Of a DNA stretch of 64,000 bases, positions 60,442-64,000 are shown one piece after another (within the stretch, counting starts at the first letter, position 1; the number at the start of each line of letters is the position of its first letter). This DNA comes from Sinohyriopsis cumingii (Eukaryota > Mollusca > Bivalvia > Unionida > Unionidae), in NCBI GenBank assembly GCA_028554795.2, contig CM068835.1:35234401-35298400 (forward strand), given 5' to 3'. Position numbers and translations under genes: made by a program. The notes under the pieces were generated by a model. That model saw only the letters and a program-made list of their open reading frames with translations, was not told the DNA's origin and made no database searches.

Positions 60442-62449
60442 TCAATTTTTAGAGTTAGGAGGCTTGAAGACAAAGAAACTTTGTTTCTTACCGCCTCTGT
60501 ATGGTTGCCTCCTAGCTTGATTAGACTGTTGTCTCCTGGCATTGGGTTGGGATCTATACTGCACATTTGATTGTAAGGATCCCTTGTCCCTGGTCCGCCA
60601 ATCATCCCTCCGCTGTGGCCGGGGCTGATTTTTTCTAAATGCCTGCAAGGGTTGGTCGGTGAGTTGGAGGGGCAGTTCCTGAACTGCCTGCTTCCGAACT
60701 TCTTCAATTTTTCCTCCAAAGAGTAAAGGCGACCCAAACGGAGTCATCCATAAAGCCAGAGTATGATGGGGCTTGAGCGACGTGGACCGCAGACATGCGT
60801 CACGTCGTTTCAGGTCTAAGTTGGCAGAAGCAGTCAACACATTAGTCATGGAATGGTGAGCTGCCCTGTTAATAACTCTAGCGATCCGGGCCGTCGCTTC
60901 CCAAGCGTGGTCATTGTCAGATTTTTCTGCGAGTTGGAAAATGGCTAATGAAGCCAAGTCTAACATTGAAGACGTAGCGACTACGTTCCGGACTAGCTTT
61001 GACATGGCATGGAACACATTTTTGTCCACTTTGTAAAACAGTGGAGCTGACATGTGAACTGCTGCCATATTTTTGTCCAGGGCCGGAAGATCCGTACTGA
61101 AGGCGTCTGAATGAGTTTTGTACCAGCGACCCGAGAACGTCGCTGGTACTTGGCTTTCTGAAAAGAACGCCTTAGCATTCCCCGATCACCTATTCGTCCT
61201 GATAGACAATCAATGATCTCCTTAACTTTTGCTGACTGGGGAAGGAGCCGGAAGGACGGCGTCTCTTCCTCCCCGTCAAGATCTACAGATGCCTTAACTT
61301 TGTAGTCTTGAGTGGCGGTAGGAGGTGGAGGGCATTCTGAAGTTGCCAACACCCTATAAATTTCTTCCACTGCCACCTTGAATCCAAACTCAGTCTGTTC
61401 CATGGTTGGATCTGTGTACGGCTGATTTGCAGGAGTTTCGTCACCCTCACTGTGTGCCGAGTCGTGTTCTGGAATAGCTTGCATTTCTGGATAGAGCATA
61501 CCAGGTGGCATAGATGACGTGATTCCATCATCCTTAACACTGTCACTAACTCTCCCTTGTGGATAAGCTGTGAACATATGGCCGGCCGGCCTTGCCGGCT
61601 GGTTTGTCTGGCTTGTGGTCGGCCTGAATGTTGGCGACGGTCCTGCTATCACCGGTACCGGCTGCTCCAATGGCCTGGCTGGACAGACAGATTTCTCACT
61701 AAAATCTCCACCATAGTATTGGTATGTTGCCGGCAGTACAGCTTGATGGACGGATTTATCACTAAAATCCCCTTAAGTCATATTTGGTTGGACCGTTTTA
61801 GCAATAGGGTTGCCATGCTGGGACAGCTGGATGGCCGGTGCCGTAGAGGTTGTATAATGAAATGGATCCAATGGATCCGGTAAAAACCCCATGCGTCCTA
61901 ACTTACAGGCCCGAAGGCCATGCTCGGACATGCGGGGGACTTACGCCCACTGGGCAGCCTAAAATTGGGGGAACATTCCCCCAAAGAGTCAGAAAAAGCT
62001 GTGGAAACGAGCGAGGGAAATAAGGGTAATATCTGGCCTGATGTCAATAGCTGCATCGTCGTTTCCTGGACCAAACGACGCATCTGTTCCAAGGTGGACT
62101 GTTGTACCCTGTCAACATTATTTTCCTCCATTGCCGCTGATGTTACTGTGGCTGACAGTTGCAAACGACAAACTTTAGGTGGAGGGGGGACCCCAATGTC
62201 CCCCACAAGGCTCGCAATGGAGGCTGTCTTTGGATGTATACTGAGGACATCAATGCTATCTTTCTTCAACTTATTCCGTCTATCCCTCCCTTTTGCTGCC
62301 TTCTGGACTACATCAGCCCACGTTTGCTCTGTCCAAGTATTACACACGCTGCATGGTATAGATGATGTACACTTGGTACATAAAATACAAGAATTATGGT
62401 TGTCTTCTTTTGCTTTGAACTTTTTGCATTTCATGCATTTGGTTGACAT
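60442..62449 (-). pseudogene. DIRS gag-like ORF1, frame-broken
   Basis: Three successive frames form one former protein. The first (ATG at 62449, open to 61898) begins MSTKCMKCKKF and carries a Cys/His cluster (CxxC, HxxCxxCxxC, CxxC) of the type that opens DIRS ORF1 proteins. The second (to about 61190) contains FGFKVAVEEIYRVL and VKEIIDCLSGRIGD. The third (from about 61185 to the stop at 60442) holds a helical stretch around LVRNVVATSSMLDLASLAIF and a basic, Gln/Arg-rich tail ending FVFKPPNSKN. The protein presumably packages element RNA. Frame changes lie near 61700-61890 and 61190. They may be true decay or sequencing indels. Confidence 0.82.
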
Positions 62450-62811
62450 TTCTACTGAAACAACACAAGAAAAGAAAACAAAGTACAAATCAGCAAATCA
62501 GCATGTTATTAATTCGCTAATACCACAACCGTTACTAATGGAGTAAGCAAAATTAGTCAGTGTCGCATTAACTCTTAACTGACAACACGAGTTCAGCAAT
62601 AGCGTGTGTAACACGGTCTTCAGTAGACGAAATTTGTAAGGGTGACAAAGTCACTCAATTTTGAAAAAAATTGTTAAAATAATGTATACAACCTGTAGAA
62701 GAATGATTGTCCGACACAATAAATCCAAATTTAACTTCGGATGGTCCAATTTAACGCTAAGATGGCTTGAATTGTTTGGAGGTATAATGTACGTGTTATC
62801 TGTACAAGCGA

Positions 62812-62972
62812 AGCTTAAAAACTAGTGACACCTGGCAGTGGCAAGGGGAGGTAAGGGGCAAGAGTTATTGCCCTTTGGTCTATATGAGATAGACTGAAAA
62901 GAAGAATCTTCGTCTTTTAGTAGGGCTTGATTTGAGAGGTAGCAGGCTTATATCCCTAATGTTAATGTGATC
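62812..62972. repeat. DIRS inverted terminal repeat, 5' side
   Basis: Reverse complement of 57753-57914. Contains a perfectly kept block around CTTTGGTCTATATGAGATAG. It probably carries the element promoter, as in other DIRS elements, but no TATA box is obvious. Confidence 0.92.
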
Positions 62973-62995
62973 AGGGAATGTATTTGAAGGAGAAA

Positions 62996-64000
62996 ATTGT
63001 TTGCATGCAACTTCATGAAATGTATTGTTCATAAATCCTTCATCTGCATGCCCTTTATGAAACAGTATCATTCATAAGTCTCATATACATGCCATTTCAT
63101 GGAACTGTATCATTCATAACTCTCATATACATGCCAATTCATGGAACTGTATCATTCATAACTCTTACATACATGCCACTTCATCGAAATGTATCATTCA
63201 TAACTCTCAAATACATGCCACTTCATGGAACTGTATCATGCATAACTCTCATATACATGCCACTTCATGGAACTGTATCATTCATAACTCTCACATACAT
63301 GCCACTTCATCGAACTGTATCATTCAGAACTCTCATATACGTGCCCCTACCTGGTACTGTATCATTTATAAGTCTCATATACATGCCACTTCATGGAAAG
63401 GTATCATTCATAACTCTCGTATACATGCGACTTCATGGAACTGTATCATTCATAACTCTAATATACATGCCACTTCATGGAACTGTATCATTCATAACTC
63501 ATATACATGCCACTTCATGGAAAGGTATCGTTCATAACTCATATACATGCCCCTACATGGAACTGTATCATTCATAACTCACATACATGCCCCTACATGG
63601 AACTGTATCATTCATAACTCTCATATACATGCTACTTCATGGAACCGTATCATTCATAACTCTCACATACATGCCACTTCATCGAACTGTATCATTCATA
63701 ACTCTCACATACATGCCACTACGTGGAACTGTATCATTCATAACTCTCATATACATGCTACTTCATGGAACTGTATCATGCATAACTCTCATATACATGC
63801 CACTTCATCGAACTGTATCATTCATAACTCTCATGTACATGCCACTTCATGGAACTGTATCATGCATAACTCTCATATACATGCCACTTCATGGAACTGT
63901 ATCATTCATAACTCTCACATACATGCCACTTCATCGAACTGTATCATTCATAACTCTCATATACATGCCCCTACGTGGAATGTATCATTCATAAGTCTCA
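62996..64000. repeat. 42-bp minisatellite, right part, runs off window
   Basis: About 23 units of roughly 42 bp (TCATAACTCTCATATACATG ... CACTTCATGGAACTGTATCAT); some units are 39-40 bp. A few adjacent units alternate between CATGG and CATCG variants. Because 42 is a multiple of three, long frames with a 14-residue repeat appear; these are by-products. The array lies in the PLD intron. Confidence 0.97.

Larger units (their letters stand above)
57706..62995 (-). mobile_element. DIRS-like tyrosine-recombinase retrotransposon
   Basis: The element spans 57711-62990, bounded by AGAAA on both sides. It has inverted terminal repeats of about 160 bp (62812-62972 and 57753-57914) and an internal complementary region (57974-58058). 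Reading 5' to 3' on the minus strand, it has a gag-like ORF, reverse transcriptase/RNase H and tyrosine recombinase. DIRS elements replicate through a circular DNA intermediate and integrate by recombinase, so they lack LTR-style target duplications. Frame breaks in gag and RT and loss of the RT core make this copy non-autonomous. It lies in a PLD intron, in the same orientation as the gene, about 0.5 kb from an exon. Confidence 0.93.

Noticed and set aside
61557..62546. Plus-strand frames of 108 and 208 codons inside the DIRS element
   Set aside because: They lie opposite the ORF1 coding strand and have no recognisable domain; shadows of the real frame.
63089..63994. Long plus-strand frames encoding a 14-residue MPLHGTVSFITLIY repeat
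   Set aside because: They follow from a 42-bp minisatellite whose unit is a multiple of three; frames shift wherever units are 39-41 bp and there is no start or splice context.

Overview
This window is animal nuclear DNA. It is AT-rich, intron-rich and packed with short mobile elements. Several unrelated tRNA-derived SINE families, small DNA-transposon derivatives (MITEs), a DIRS-type tyrosine-recombinase retrotransposon and many diverged minisatellites suggest a lophotrochozoan, most likely a mollusc and perhaps a bivalve. That assignment is an inference from repeat style, not from a diagnostic gene. There are no operons, CRISPR arrays, rRNA genes or convincing functional tRNA genes.

The one host gene I can reconstruct is a classical phospholipase D (PLD1/2 type) on the minus strand. 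Six coding exons (57104-57214, 54223-54314, 52422-52585, 49827-49894, 40570-40908, 34878-35105) join in a consistent frame with GT/AG borders. Together they give the last 333 residues, including the second HKD catalytic motif and the stop codon. The N-terminal part lies beyond 64000.

Layout. 1-34 kb looks intergenic, downstream of PLD. It holds SINEs, four copies of a ~150 bp hAT-type MITE with 8-bp target duplications, a pogo/Tigger-like MITE, a PIF/Harbinger-like MITE inside a duplicated 58-bp minisatellite, (AT)n arrays, and a RecQ-like helicase fragment. A dimeric-hairpin MITE recurs across 18-55 kb. At 31.9-33.2 kb lies a 30-bp array with a 300-bp higher-order period, which seems to have grown out of one segment of a surrounding ~140-bp repeat. 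35-57 kb is PLD introns, filled with ~140-bp degenerate tandem repeats, a dead hAT transposase gene and more SINEs and MITEs. 57.7-63.0 kb is a DIRS-like retrotransposon whose exact ends can be read from its internal complementary region. It sits inside a 42-bp minisatellite in the PLD intron that continues to the window end.

How parts relate: PLD is the only gene with evidence of host function. The DIRS element encodes a gag-like protein, reverse transcriptase/RNase H and tyrosine recombinase. Its gag and RT are broken, the RT catalytic core is deleted, and the recombinase frame is complete. Most other long open frames here are by-products of tandem repeats whose unit is a multiple of three. 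Boundaries of diverged repeats are approximate because no alignment could be run.
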